From contig WBMV01000128.1 in assembly GCA_013396655.1 (NCBI GenBank), positions 558,001-622,000 of the forward strand: a DNA stretch of 64,000 nucleotides, in the 5' to 3' direction. Both the position numbers and the translations under genes were made by a program. Position 1 is the stretch's first letter. Each line of letters starts with the position of its first letter. The notes beneath the pieces were generated by a model. The model ran no database searches. It had not been told where the DNA came from and saw only the letters and a program-made list of their open reading frames with translations. Shown one piece after another: positions 1 to 28,108 of the stretch. This DNA comes from Campylorhamphus procurvoides (lineage: Eukaryota > Chordata > Aves > Passeriformes > Dendrocolaptidae).

Positions 1-14155
<14,155 letters not shown>

Positions 14156-14747
14156 TAGCTATGTATTTTTGTGAGCCTGTTTTCTTTATTACATATACTT
14201 AATTTTTTGCAGCACCTATCTTAGGATTGAGGAAGTTGGTTAGCCAGGCAAAAGAAAGTCATCACTGCAAAGCCATGCAGTTTGTCTTAGCTTCATATTG
14301 GCACTTCATTGATTCAGCTGTATTATCATTCCCATTTTGAAACTGGCCTTAATTTTATACTAGAGGATAAATGTATGATTATTATTGATAAATATTTTTT
14401 TATTATTAAATGATAATTATATTTCACATTTCTCTGCCTTCATGGGTTCTTTTTGAAGGGAAAATGTTCTACAGCAGCATGGGATTCACCTCAAGATCAT
14501 TGAGGTTAAGTTCTTCAGAATTTTAGTTTATGAAGCTTGGATACATAACCCCACATACAAAATTATGACCTCTGAGATGGCTACTGTCAACCAGGAACAA
14601 GATGTTACAGTAATGAGAGATCTTTCTGTAAAACTATTAACTAAATATTCAGTAGGGATCAGAAAAGGAAACACTTAGGAATTATTAGGAAAATACAAGA
14701 CAAATTTAGAAGTATTCTTATGCTACTGTGTAAATTGTTGCTCATGG

Positions 14748-14766
14748 GGTGTGTGTGTGTGTGTGC
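14748..14766. repeat. (GT)n microsatellite
   Basis: This is a short GT dinucleotide run of about nine units, interrupted at its 3' end by GCGG. Confidence 0.9.
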
Positions 14767-14894
14767 GGTTTGAGTCTCTTTAATCTCTTAATAAAAATAC
14801 AATAGAATTGAAGAAGGATTAGGAGACAAAAATTAATCACATGCCTGAAGTTACTCCCAAACTGGGGTCAATTAAGTAGGCTGGCCGTCATCAG

Positions 14895-15235
14895 TCTGGG
14901 GAATTTAGGCAAAACACGATAAAGGTTTATAAAGTCTTGTCTGGAATGAAGTAAAGAAATAGGTTTAATCTGAAACAAATCAGTGTCTCTGCTGAATGCT
15001 GGTTAAAAAGAAAATGAGCAGGCTTCTTATGCAGTTTGGGTTCAGGCTAAGGCACCTCTTGCCACAGGAGACTGTGCATAAAAGAAGTTCACATTAATGC
15101 AAGGAAAGACCAGACAATTTTGTGAAAAGGAAATCTGCTGGGGTTTCCTAAATTCACAAACATTGGTTCTGGGTCAGGATGTCTCTCAGCTTCAAACTGG
15201 TAGATGCTGGAAGAGTATGCATGACTCAGTGAATG
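14895..15235 (+). repeat. Ancient CR1/L3-type LINE fragment
   Basis: Three blocks occur in the order seen in L3/CR1 3' regions. They are CACGATAAAGGTTTATAAAG (like 'catgatagaggtttacaaaatcatg'), CACCTCTTGCCACAGGAGAC (like 'aactccttgccacaggatg'), and near 15170 GGGTCAGGATGTCTCTCAGC followed by a 'gctggaagag' segment. The element is strongly diverged, with no open frame. Boundaries are approximate. Confidence 0.5.
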
Positions 15236-15567
15236 ATCTCCAATGAATGTTCAAAGCAAATTACTTTTAAATGTATGGCACTGCTGACATTTTTATTCAT
15301 TTATTCGTTCATTTAGGATTCCTCCTAAAAATAGGGGGAAAAAAATTCCATAAGTCTATCATTGCTCATTTTTTTAAAACTCAAAGACAAAATTTATTGA
15401 TATGGGCTTTCCCTTATATTCTGTTCCCTTTGTTGTCAAATACGCCAGAAAACTATAAGACTCATGAATCTTCTGTACCAAAAGTTTAATTTCTTATTAT
15501 ATCTGAACCAAGGAAGCAAATGTTTTTTTTTAATGAAATAGTCATGAATAGTTAAAATTGACAGTAG

Positions 15568-15948
<381 letters not shown>

Positions 15949-18900
15949 TGAAACCTTTTTTGGGCTGTTGCTGTGGCACTCATTCGTATTTTTCAGACAA
16001 TAACTAAATCTCAAAGAATTATTTTAGAATTCTTTATTTTCTGTTAAGATACAGGATGGACATCAGTATTTTATCTCTTTTATCTACAAGATAACATGTT
16101 TAAAATGCAGCGTGGTATCTCTGCCTTGACTTACTAGTTACTGATGGAAAGTGAAGATGCAGCCGTTTCCAGACTGGCTAGAAACCTTCTTTCTAGGATC
16201 TTTGTCACTGCAATATGACAAGTGTTATCAAACAACCCCTTTACTTCAGGTAGTTGAAAGGCCTGATATTGGAAGGAAAACCTGTGAAAGGTGTTTGTTG
16301 TAATTTGAGATTAGGGGAGCCCTTATGCATGTGACTGTTTTTAGCAAATATCCCTCAATAATACAAGTATAAGTGTAAAGGAAGGGATTCTTATGAATAG
16401 GATGACAAAGGAAAATTGCAGCAACTTGCTAGTTTTTAAATGTGTGAAAAAAAAGGAGTTAGAAGATCACAACCTGTTTTAGATATAATAATGCATTCAC
16501 CCCATAGAAGTAATTGCCTTTTAGATCTCAGTAAAAGATGTCCATGTAGAGGAATATATACACAGTAACTGTACAGCAAAACATCACTGCTGATTCTTGC
16601 AGTGTAATTGGTGTAGATTAATTGAGACTAATGGAGCCTTTACATCCTTTTATGCCATTTGAATGTTTGGCTTCTAAAACTCTTTAGTATGCTGCAGTGT
16701 ATAGGTAAGTCTGATAAATGTCAGAGAATATGTCATTTATTGTTAAAAGTAAGCACTTGTGATGCACTTTAATTAAATCAGGTCTCCAGATTCAAGAATT
16801 GTTATTTCCTTTATCTTCTGTAGTAATTTAGGTAAGACAACAAACTTCTTTTTCTTGCTTTCTTATTTCAAACTTTAGTTCTATGCTCTTTTTGTTAATT
16901 AGAAAGCTGATTGATGTGTATTTTCCATAATACACAAAGCTGAGGAGATTGCAAGTGTCCCCAAACTGTCCTCTTTGTAATGTCTGCAGTCTTTATTAGA
17001 AGGAATCTAATCAATGCAAGAGCCATTGGAATCAAATATTTACAGAGCAAAATAGAAAAATTATTTGTGTAAGGGAGGACTTTCCACTCTGTCAAGAACA
17101 ATGTAGTCAATTTGCAACACTTTCCATGCAGTAAGAGAATCTTCATCTCTCAGTGACATTTCTTTCTTAGTATAAGATAAACTCTTGGCAGTATGCAGTG
17201 AGAAAACCTTTTTTTAAAAAGTGGCATCTTTGTTTTTCCTTTTGTTTCCTCTATTATATATTATGTCTAGTTTCCAAATTATGCACAAAAATAAATGATT
17301 CACACGGGAACTGGAAGGTTCTTCAAAATTGTGGTGTGGAAGTTAATGAGGAACAGCAAACTTAGGACTGAGAAGCAGCATTTTTCATGTACTTTGGATA
17401 TCTATCCACAAAAGGCTTGAAATGTTAACACCACAAATTCCACCAGTGACTGCAAATTCTTCTTGTGCATCATTACCATTAAAGGATGTCTCTCTCTATA
17501 ATGCCATTAAATCTTCAGCATCTTTTTGCAAGTTTAGTAGGAGCTTACTCACTTATATAAATAAAGATTATTCATCCATTAGAATACAAATCAGTATTGA
17601 TCTGCTAACTGCCTTTGAAACAAAATGCATGAAGTAAACAGAAAGAGTAAGCTTGGACCATTGATTTTTCCCAGGGGAAATGGAAGGAGCCCTTCACAAA
17701 GCACTTACAGCCCTCTGCAACTGAATATTGCTGATGCTATCAGTGGAAGTTTCCTTTTTGTGGTGATGACATCCAGGCATTCTGGCTTATGAAACACTAA
17801 TCTAGTTTGCACATGTGCTATATATCTTTGCCATATAGGAGAGCCAAAGGTTTTGTAATAAATTGGACAGAACTTTTTTAAAATCTCAAATAAACAGTGC
17901 AGTGAGCAGATAAAGGATGGGGGAGGACAGATAAAGCACCTGGAACTTGTATCTTTCTGCAGTACTATTTTATTAAGCTATAGATAACAAATAAGACAAT
18001 GAAAACATTCATTATGCTTAAGTTGCAAATTGCATCTTAAAGATCACTAAAACGTGGCTTCCTTATTACAAAGTACTTTTTTACAAGCATCAGCTACCTA
18101 GTTTTCACAAGGACTGTGGATTTTTTGTAAATGAAAGCCTCTGGATGAACATGAGTTCAATGCAGACAAATGGTGATAAGTCTAAAATAAACTGCTCTAA
18201 TAGCAGTGAAAGAGGCCGAAGCTTTTGTTCAGTTTTGGTTTGGATTTTTTAAGAAATCGATGGGGTTTTTGTCATACTAGAGTATCAGAAGAAGAGGCAA
18301 TACTGTGACTCTTTGTGCTGTTTAGCACAAGCCAGTGGATTTTCCTGAAGTAAAAGGCAGCTTCTACCAAGTGGCTGCAGCTGAACTTGTATCTATAGTG
18401 CCTTAGTTGTTTGTATAAGATCTCAGGACCAGAGAACACTCCACTAGTCTCTTTAAGTAACTCCAGTCCCTGATTGCTCTTGTTCTTAAAGGCGTTCACC
18501 TGCTGGCCCATGTTTACCCGGCTTTTATGTCCAACTTAGTTATAAATATACAATTATCCTTTGAATTTAAAGTTATTTTGTTAGAAAATTTTGTCTTCCA
18601 ATATAGGAATTTACAGGTTATAATGAAATCATTTTTTTAGCCTTCTCTTGATTAAAAAAAAAATAGAATTAGCATCTTGGGTTTTTCTTCAGAGACTATG
18701 TTTTCATATCCCTTTTTCATTCTCATAATTCTTTCAAATCCTCATATTTAATCCTGAAGCATCCTAAGCATCTTTCCTAAAACATGTATGCCAGAATAGG
18801 GCATAAATATCTAGAAGCTGGTTAGAAAGATAATATAACCTTTCTATTTCTGTTCACTACCTCTCTATTAATATATTTAGAGGACTGTTTACCTATTTTA

Positions 18901-21900
18901 AGCATAATCTTGGAGTGGGAGTATGTTTGTTTACTTGGTTTTAATTTTATTTTTTCTGTAATGACATTTCTTCAAATCACTTATTTGCAAAACTGATATT
19001 CCCAATCTAATAATTTATATCTTGTGTTCTTTGTTCTTATATATATAACATTGTGTATGGTTAGTCATGTTGAAACATATGATTTCTTGGGTATGCTTGC
19101 TGGATAATATGTGTCTCTGAAACAACCCTAAGCATGAAATATGTGAGTGTAAGAGCTCTGGACCCTCAGATTGGACCCCCATGATTCCCAAGTCCATAAC
19201 ATGGAGTACTGAAGCTCCAGGAATATGAGATCTGCTGTGGAATGGAATTACCAAAACTGTTGTTCTGAAATTATGATCTTAATATTCATATTCAGTGAAA
19301 TAAAAAAATACAAATTTAATTTCTTTTTTTTTAATTATTTTTTTTCCTTCTAATTTCCCTTTTTTCCCTGAATTCTCAGCATTCAGGTCTGGTGTCATTC
19401 ACTGGTCTTTGATTCTGTGTTACCTCTATTCAATGATGTTTTCATTCTATTTTGAATCCTTTGATAGAAATGTTAAATAAGTTTGGACTAAAGATGCGTC
19501 CCAATAGTTAACGATGAATTCCCCTTACAATTTCAGGCCTCTTTCCTTTTGAATTTTGCAGCAATTGATGTGAGCAGGTTGATTACCTTTTTACTGTGTA
19601 GGTTTTCTGCAGAAAAACAGCTTTTACAATTATGCTGACTTCAACTCCTACTGATTTTATACATGGCTCTATAGAAAAGAAAAATCTTTGATCAAAAAAC
19701 TGTACTGCTGAATTAAATTACCACAACAAAAATGCAATGGTTTTGTGCTGTAAACAAAGTGGATGGTGTTAAAAAATTGCCATGGTAATGTAGAAGTGCC
19801 TGGTTGCTGTTTATTTCCTAAAAGTTATTCTGCGAAATGCCAGCAGATTCAAATTGCTGTATTATAAAGTCATCACAAAAATGTGACAGTCTAGCATTTT
19901 TCTGACTCTCAGGATACTAAACTTGCATAAAATCACTGTTTTTAACAGATTTGTTTGTATGATTGACCTGCCATTGCGATCAAACCCTGTGTGGTCAGGG
20001 TGCATTTCAGTTATGGCCTTGAAAAGTGAGCAGCATTTCCTTGAGTCCATTGAACATAACTGATGTGATAGCTGAGACCGCAGCAGAAGAAAAACTAATT
20101 TGTGTTGTATCTGTGAAGTAAACATCTCTTGTATCCACATTTGGCATCTTTGAATCATCACATACAAATTCTCTTTGCTGCTTTGGGTTTTTTGCCTGTT
20201 CTAGAAAGTGTTTCCACTTTTACGCTGATTGGTAGCCAAGTTGTTGCTTTTGCATTATGTTTTTCTTCCTCGATATTTCAAAAGAAACCAACACAGAGTG
20301 TTAATGTTTTTATTAAGCCAAGGCAAACTGTTGGACCTGTAGCTAATCTATTGTGCAAACAAGTGCTCAGTGTGATCTGTTACTGTAGATAGAAAATGGC
20401 ACAGTTAAAATTGTCTTCAACCTTCGGGGCACAAGAGATGAAAGCTCTGACGTATCATTGCAGTCTCTCAAGTTCATTATGTTACTCTGTATAGGAATTT
20501 CCTTGGTATGATGTGCTTTGTTTTTGTTGAAGGAAAATAATGTGGTTATTTAGAAGGGAGATAGTGTCCTGGGTCAAAAGAAGTTCCACATCAGGTTAAT
20601 AATAATCTGTTCCTAACTGGATCAATAGAACTTTCCTTTAGTCTATAACAACATTGCTATGTGAAGAAAATGTTACAGCCAATTGTGTAGTAATAAGTAA
20701 GATTACTTTTTCTTGTGTAACTCCCTACTATATACAATGGGCTGCAACCCACACCAGTAAACTTATATAATTGACTTTATTTCTTCTTTCTTCCTGCCTC
20801 CTGTTAGCCCTTTGCTTTTACAGTGTATTCTCACTCATTCATGTATATTTAGCAATACCTAATGACTTACTTGTCCTAGGAAAAGTGACAGAAAAATAAC
20901 AGCTTCTCACTTTGCTGTCTATTTAAAACTGTTTAATTAAGTACAAGAGTTTTCTTGGTCATTTTAATTGCATTTGAAAGTAAGGTAGGTTTAGTAGCAC
21001 GATGTACCATTTAAAGTTTATACATCTGAAACAGGGGGCTCAGTAATGGATGGAGGAGAAAAATCAAGGTTTTTAGCTCTGGGGTTTTGCTGAATTTACA
21101 TGTGTAGATAGGTACACACGCACTGTCTTTAATGTTCCAGTTTTAATAAAGGAGAAATAATAGAGAAGCTATTAGTTAGAGGTTTTGTGCTGCAAATTGA
21201 ATTAAGTTGGTGCACTTTTGGCACTTCTTTTCTTCGTTAGCAATGTGGTTGAAGTGCAGCCTATTGACTCTTCGCTCCCATAATTAATGGCAGTCCTTGC
21301 TGCAGTGAGCACCCACAGAGAGCCAGGCACTCTCTTTTCTGCACTGCTGGTGAGGACACAGAGGCAGCAAGGGTGAGGGCTTTAAGCTAGGTTACAATCC
21401 CAGTTGTCTCTCTGACAGCCCTCCTGAGGCTGCTGTGCTGGTTCAGCTCGGGGGGTTTCCTCAGCAGAGCTGGTGGAGCTGCATCAGTCTGGGCATGCAA
21501 AGTTCAGTTGGTTGCAACAGTGATCTTGTTGAGAATACTCTAAGTGAAGCAGATTTGTTTATGGACCTATTGCAAAAATCAGGTTTTAGCTAATCAGATA
21601 AATTGGAGAGGAGATAGTAACTTTTAAGTAAAATAACTTCTACTTAAATGATACATATTTCCAGATATTTCTTTTCTCCTACAAAACCCCTACAAAAAAA
21701 AATTTGCAAGTTCAATTTAAAATGTATGTATTTAGGTGTTGTCAGTATTGAGAAGAATTCACCAAAAAATCCTGAGTTTGAAAACTTTGAAGTCTAACTG
21801 TATTTAAGTGATTGGTTTTCCCTTACTTTTCCTTTTAATTTTTTTGTTATGGATATTTGTAAATAAACCAAGAAAAAGTTTGTAGGGGAAAAGTTAAATA

Positions 21901-24292
21901 TCAATTGCCCAGATTTAAGGTAGGTGTCCGAAATCTAGAAATGTCAATATGCCTTTACAACAGATGGAGTCAGTACATTTTCTTCTTAAAAATGCTTGAA
22001 GTCCAACTATGGCAGTATTTAAACAAGAAGACTCCCTTTTTCTTTTTCTCCTCCCTGTTTTCACAATAGTCTATAGTTAAACATGTAATTCTTATAGAAT
22101 AAAACTCTAGCAGTTGATATCAAAGTCCAGTTTAAGGTCAGTGCATAATTAAAAATATTTTCTGTAAGTATTTTCATAGTTTTTCTTAACATTTGAATTA
22201 GTGTTTCTTCTCTGCTATGGTATTTCATCTCCATTTAAATATAAGTATTAAACTAATACTGAAGCTTGCAGATAGATTGCAAACATATGCATAAATCATC
22301 AGCAGAGGAAACTTTTAACTCCTTGAATGTGTAAGAAGTATTTTATGTAAAAAAGTTATACTTGTGTTACAGTTAAAAACATTGGCATTTTTATATTCCT
22401 GGCTAAGAAACTGCCCTAAATTTCAAATAACTCTCCAGTAATTAAATGATCATGAAGAGTTTTGGTAATAATTGTGAAAAATTTCAGTCTACCTAATACC
22501 ACAGTAAGGAAATATTATATTAAGAATAATATAAGAATAATTTCTCTACTGCTTTGTTGCAATTTATGCCTTTAAAGTCTAGATATAATTATGCATTTTC
22601 CAGCTCCCACTATGAAAACACAAACCTTAACCGAATGTAGGACATACGCTGTTGAAGCTTCACAAGTGAAAAAATGTCATTTTTCATGATGTCCAGACTT
22701 TACAAAAATAGCTGCCTCAGACTGGACTCCAGGAAGGCCCCTGGGTGCCTCAGTCGAAAAGTCTAGTTCTCTGAACTGCTGTGGTACCCAAGTTTATTCT
22801 CAAGGACTTACATGTTTATGAAGGCCCAGCATAGCTTGACTGGTAAAAACTAAACACTGGGATATTCCTTTCTGGAGGACACTGGAGCATTTATGGCATT
22901 TATATCCCTTTCTTCCATAGGTTACACTGGTCATATCTCACCCTAGGGTTTTTAACCTTAGGAGAGCACTTTGGCAGGTTCGTTAGCTTCAGCTCCTTGC
23001 ACATTTTCCCACCAGTATGTAATGAGGAAATAAGGCTGTGGTGATAATAAGTAGGTCCACATGTGTGGAAATGGAGGGAACGCACCGCACTGCAGTAGAA
23101 ACAGACTTGAAGAGCCTTATGAAGTTATAGAATAATCTGATTTGGGGTTCTTTTTGAAGATTCAAAGTCTATTCAGAGGCAAAGGTAAAATGTTTCATAC
23201 AATGCAATGCAGACGAGAATATGCAGTTTTGCTATTAAGGCATCACGAGCTAGTACTGATTTTTTTTGTCAGCCTAATCTAGTATTGTTCATGTATAGAC
23301 AGTCTTTCCATCTGGGAGACATTTAAAAAGAACAATTAAAAATTGAGTAAGGAGAAGAAGGATAAGAGGAAGAAACATAATGGAGAATTCTCACCTATGA
23401 ATCTTGAAGTCTTGAAGCCATCGTGAGTCTGAAACACCATCCCACAGTCACAGTTGTACCATTGGCCATGGGCAGCTTAAAATGCTACACATTGGCTCAT
23501 GTTGGGTTCCTTTCAGTTGGATACTTGTAGTTTTATGTGTCTGATTCAAGCTGAAGAGCAGCATCTCTCACATTCTCAAGTTGAAATAGTGATTCCAGCT
23601 CTTGGCCAGCTTCTTTACTCTCCGAAGAAAACATCTAAATGATACTGTATATTTCCCTTCATTTGAATACAGCACTTCACAAATGTAACAGACACAAATG
23701 ATTAAAATAGTATTTATGATGTCAAAATCTGTGTGGGAACTTCATCTAGGTCATAAGTGAACTGTGTGGCATATAAAACAAACAAAATGGTCAAACAGTT
23801 AACCAATAAGCAAAATATGCCTTACTTGTGATGATTGGGATAGCCATAAGATTGATGTGCTTAAAAGTAATTTTTAGATATTCCATTTGAGTTTTGGTAG
23901 AAATCTGGTTCAAAATAATTCCTTTACTTTTTGAGAGAAAGGGCAAGAGAAAATCAGCATATAAATTCCTTGCTAGTGGAAGATGGCATTTTTTATTTTT
24001 GGACTAGTGCAATCAACACTAGAGAGGCCTCCTCGGTCTAGTTCTCTGCTATTGCAATAAATGATTTAACTCCATTCAGATATGTATTAAACTCCACATT
24101 CATTCATGGTATGAATTGATGTTGCTAATGATGGGACACTAAAAGGTGATAAAAGGTGAATGGATAGCCAGTTGTCGTAATTCCAAGTAAAATGTTGGAC
24201 AGAGGGGAGGAAAGATGCCCGTAAGGGAAAGGCATCTAATGAATTTGCTACAGAAAAAAAATCCAAATGCCTCAGAAAACAGCAGAAAGTAC

Positions 24293-24499
24293 ATAGGATA
24301 ATAGGATAATTCAGGCTGGGAGGAACCTCAGGAGGTTCTGTACTTTGATTTTTGGCTCAAAGCAAAGCCAGCTCTGAGATTAGGCAGGGTTTCTCAGGGC
24401 TTTACCCAGCTGGGTGTTGAAAAACTCCTTAGATGGAGACTGTGTGAGCTCTCAGCCAGCCTGCTGCACTGCCTGGCTGTCCTCATGGCAGAAGAGTTG
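24293..24499 (-). repeat. CR1 LINE 3' fragment
   Basis: The sequence reads as the reverse complement of a CR1 3' end. Recognisable blocks are GGGAGGAACCTCAGGAGGTT, CTCAAAGCAAAGCCAGCTCT, CAGGGCTTTACCCAGCTGGG, TTGAAAAACTCCTTAGATGG and GCCTGGCTGTCCTCATGGCA, in the canonical order. It is 5'-truncated, as most genomic CR1 copies are, and has no coding potential. Confidence 0.85.
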
Positions 24500-25227
24500 G
24501 AGATGAACAAAAAAACAGGTATTTCAGCAATGGCTGAGAGGGTAGCAGCTTGCTTGGATTTAAGGCATAGTTTCTGTTGTTTGATTGCTGCTTAGCTAAA
24601 ATCATCCTGTTAATATTCTTCAGTAATCTCACATCTGTTTTGCCAGTTCTAGGCTCTCAGTCCTTTGAGCTCAACGCTGAAGAGGGTAGATGTGCATATG
24701 CAACTTTTATATTTGAGTTCTGTTTAAGAATATATTTTGTGAAACAGTCATACTTAGTCTCCTCAGGAGAGAGTGCTAAATTCTTTTAATTTTATGGAAT
24801 AATACCTGCATTGTTCTTGAGGTATATTATTCCTTTCACAGATGAGAGAATATTTTCACATCTGCATTGCTTCTTTTTGAAAGAAATAGTTAATATCATA
24901 AACTTTCTCATATTGGGGAAGTAGTTGCCTAAATGAAATTTGAAGGCATTGAATATGGAAGATTTTACATTTATTTCTATATATTCTGTGATCTTTACTA
25001 AAATCCAGAGCTAATTATGCCAGCAAAGCAAAATGCTCTAGAGATGAGGTAAAATTGGTTTATGGGCCATCATGAGGCACAATTGGAGTCTTTTGTGGAA
25101 ATATTTTTGTTTTATACTTTTTCTATTACCTTATTATGCATTGTGACCATGAGGGGAGAAAAATGGCCTGTTATAATTTCTTTCCATGACAAAGCTGGGG
25201 AATTCTTTAAAAATGAGAGAGTTACTG

Positions 25228-25255
25228 TAAAGGTCATCTAGTCCAGCTCTGCCAG
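25228..25255 (-). repeat. Possible short CR1 relic
   Basis: AAAGGTCATCTAGTCCAGCT is close to the 'ggtcatctagtccaact' block of reverse-oriented CR1 3' ends, but the similarity does not extend far on either side. It may be an isolated remnant or chance. Confidence 0.35.
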
Positions 25256-27379
25256 TTTAGATTTATTCCTTTCTGCATAGAATATAATGGTCTGAAAGTG
25301 TAATTTTACATGGTCTGGAGATGTAAATCTATACACTAATAAATCTCTCAGCTCAGAACATTTCCCAATTTCCTTTCACATCCCCATTCTGTATTTTTTT
25401 CTATTTCATATAATCACTCCTGATTGTATCCTGCCTTTATCACCTGATAGAGGACTGTTGCCTTTGTAGGTATTAATATTGTTTGTACATCAGTAAGCTA
25501 TATTACCCATAGCTGGTACAATCACAATAGCACAGTTTTGAGATATACTTTTTTTAAGGTAGAATAAGTGGTTTAGTCTCTCAGTTACTTCCCCTTAAAA
25601 AAGAAGAGATTAAGTACAGCATATTGTAGCAGGGAGGTGTATGTCAGTCATTGCACAGAGGGGACTCAGCATGAGTTGTCACTGCAATATGATGGGGAGT
25701 GTCACAGCTGTGAGAACTTCTATCTGCGTCCTGACTTCTCAACTGGCTCCTCTCTTTACTCCTTTCTCCATGGGAAAAAGGGAGGTACCAGGACTGTGAA
25801 AACGTTCAACCAAGGACACTGGCTGGCATGCATCATGAAATTTGGCATTCTCAGAAGCTTGTACTGAGTGGTGAAAATGTTGTTTGAATTAATGGAGCAC
25901 AGATGTCCATTTCAGAGAGCCATTTTATCAAAATGCTTTTACAGGCAGCTCTGTTGTTTCTGAACAAGCCATTTTTTCAAAGCAGTTGTTGTGACTCCCC
26001 AGGAGCCCCTGCCCCATTCCTCTGCCCCACTTACATGGTGGTGGCTCCTCGAGCCTGTCGCTAACTCACAGTGTGGGAGAGTGTCTGGTTTCACCTGGGA
26101 GGAAGATGGCTCCTTGCAGCAGTGTGGCTCCTGAACAGAAGCTGTTTTATTATGTGTTTGGATTTTACGGGAAAGAAGTGCTTGTTGCTTAGTGCCTGAT
26201 CTCTGAGTCAGCCCATCCATCTCTGCTACTGTGCTGTGGAGGAAAAAGAAGGCTTGTATTTTCCATGTAGTATAACTGCTTTTGGTACATTTCTCAAGTA
26301 TATCCCTTTGCTTGCAGATTATCCCAAGTAGATACTATTTCTAGCACTACAAAATTCTGACTTTAGAATGAAGTGGAAAACTAACTTTGTAGGCTGGTTT
26401 GTACCCATAAGGTCACCATAACCAGCTCAGAATTAAAAAGACCTAACGTTATCTTTCCCCACCTTCTGAAAAGTGCTGTTTCATCCTGTGCTTAGAGGAA
26501 ATTTTACTGAGTTGCAGCAAGTAATGTGACTTTTATCCTGAAATGAACTGTTCTTTTTCTACCTTAATTAATAGATGCAATGGAAGTATTTGGTATGAGT
26601 TTTAGCAGAAGGAATTATGGCTGATGTACAAATGCTTTTTCCCTCATTTCCCTGTGGAAACTTCCCCTCTGTTCAAAGCCAGAATAAGTTTTCTGGTTCT
26701 TTCACTGAGAGCATATTATGCCCAAATGCTTACAGAGAAGAACTTGTAAGAGTGTCTCTTCCTTAAAGCAGAAATCTGTCTTCTCAGTTCTGCCTTTGTT
26801 CCTTACAGAGCACCTACATCCCCTTCCCTTTTCTCTGTCACGCAGGCAGGCAGAACAATATGAAAGGGATCATGCTGTGGGACACAATCAGAGGTGTTCG
26901 TCACTGCTCCTACAGAAGGAGGTCTATGTACTCTTTTCATCATAAGCAAGCACCTAGGTCTTGTAAGGGTGCATGGGACCTTTATTTTAAGCTAACCATT
27001 TGTCCTCTAGAAAGACTGTGGGCCCGATGCAAGATTTTGTTAATATACTGGGGTTGACTTCTGTTTCACAGTAGTTTGTTTTCTTTTGAGAAGGTCTAGG
27101 GTTGGCTCCATACTGTGCTACAGACCACCTCTCTAATCCAATGAAATCAAGAGTAAGTTTCTTAAATCTGCTTGGGTAGTCTTATTATTTTAAAGTTTAG
27201 ATAACCAGACAGTGGACAACCTACCTTTCATATGAATAAGATCAGAAATTTTCTAAGTCAAATCAGATTTTTCGTGGAGGAAATGGCATAGTTTGAAAGA
27301 GGTTTATTTGACTGACTGATGCCTGCTGGGGGGGCAATGCAGCAGGGCACAAGCAATCCACAAGGCTTCTGGAGTGCTT

Positions 27380-27514
27380 TTGGGGTGACTTGTCTCAGTG
27401 ACACTGTGAAAGGACAAAAGGCAACAAACATAAATTGAAACACAGGAAACTCCATGAAAACATAAGGAAAAATATTTCTGCTGTGAAGATGGTTTAACTG
27501 GAACAGATTGCCCA
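27380..27514 (+). repeat. CR1 LINE fragment, left part (interrupted by LTR)
   Basis: This is plus-oriented CR1 sequence with the blocks GAAAGGACAAAAGGCAACAA, TTGAAACACAGGAAACTCC, CATAAGGAAAAATATTTCTG and GGAACAGATTGCCCA. It stops abruptly at 27514, where the LTR begins, and resumes at 28109. The 5' limit is approximate. Confidence 0.8.
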
Positions 27515-27580
27515 TGAAACCCAAAAAGGCCAGATAAAACTGTTTAGAGACAGAGTTTTTAGCCCTTAAACAGCAAGGTA

Positions 27581-27586
27581 TTTATT
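27581..27586 (-). terminator. LTR polyadenylation signal (AATAAA)
   Basis: TTTATT on the plus strand is AATAAA on the minus strand. It sits about 70 bp downstream of the LTR TATA box and about 66 bp before the LTR end, the normal place for the R-region signal. Confidence 0.7.
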
Positions 27587-27655
27587 GGTGCAACATTGGG
27601 GAACCCCAAGCTCGCACTGGACAAAGAGTTCCAAAGTTTTCAGTGCAAAGCAAGA

Positions 27656-27664
27656 CTATTTATA
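27656..27664 (-). promoter_or_regulatory. LTR TATA box
   Basis: CTATTTATA on the plus strand reads TATAAATAG on the minus strand, inside the LTR and upstream of the polyadenylation signal. It would drive transcription antisense to CNKSR2 if still active; activity is not known. Confidence 0.65.
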
Positions 27665-28108
27665 CAATTTTGCATAGGATTGCATCATCTTTTCATGCAT
27701 ATTCATAATATTGCAACAACTGATTATAATATTCATAGTAGGTGGAGAGTAGGTGGAGCCTGGACGTGGTAGTCTCATTTGGGGAATTTTGTAGGGGTAC
27801 ATCCTGTTGCCTTCATCTCTAGGGGGCTGCATCTTCTCTCCTCTTCATCATGAACTTTTCAACCTTCTTTGTTTTTGCTGATTCTGGTAGAGAAAATTTG
27901 GGCTTGGGCCTCTGTTCCCTGTTCTGTTTCTTAATGTTTCTGTTCTGTTCTTTGGTGTATCTTCCTTAGTTCCCTTATCTCTATGTGCTTGTCTTTCAGG
28001 GCATAATGACCCAGAATTTGTCTTTTAACTAAGCATTTTTTCATAGAGAGCTCTCAGCATTGATATTCTAAGCTAACTTTTAACTCTTAGAGCCTCTGCT
28101 CGGCTTCA

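Larger units (their letters stand above)
27515..28108 (-). mobile_element. Solo retroviral LTR inserted in a CR1
   Basis: This is a 594-bp element with no internal retroviral region. On the plus strand it starts TGAAACC and ends GGCTTCA, giving the TG...CA ends and a short imperfect inverted repeat typical of LTRs. It is flanked by CCCA on both sides (27511-27514 and 28109-28112), a 4-bp target-site duplication. Read on the minus strand it has a TATAAATAG box (27664-27656), then AATAAA about 70 bp downstream (27586-27581), then a U5-like segment. Four-base duplications are typical of class I (gammaretrovirus-like) ERVs, so that class is favoured by inference. The solo form implies loss of the provirus by LTR-LTR recombination. 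Confidence 0.85.

Noticed and set aside
27541..28100. First placement of the LTR start at TGTTTAGAGA (27541)
   Set aside because: No matching duplication is found at that edge. Moving the edge to 27515 gives TG...CA ends, the CCCA duplication and a seamless CR1 join.
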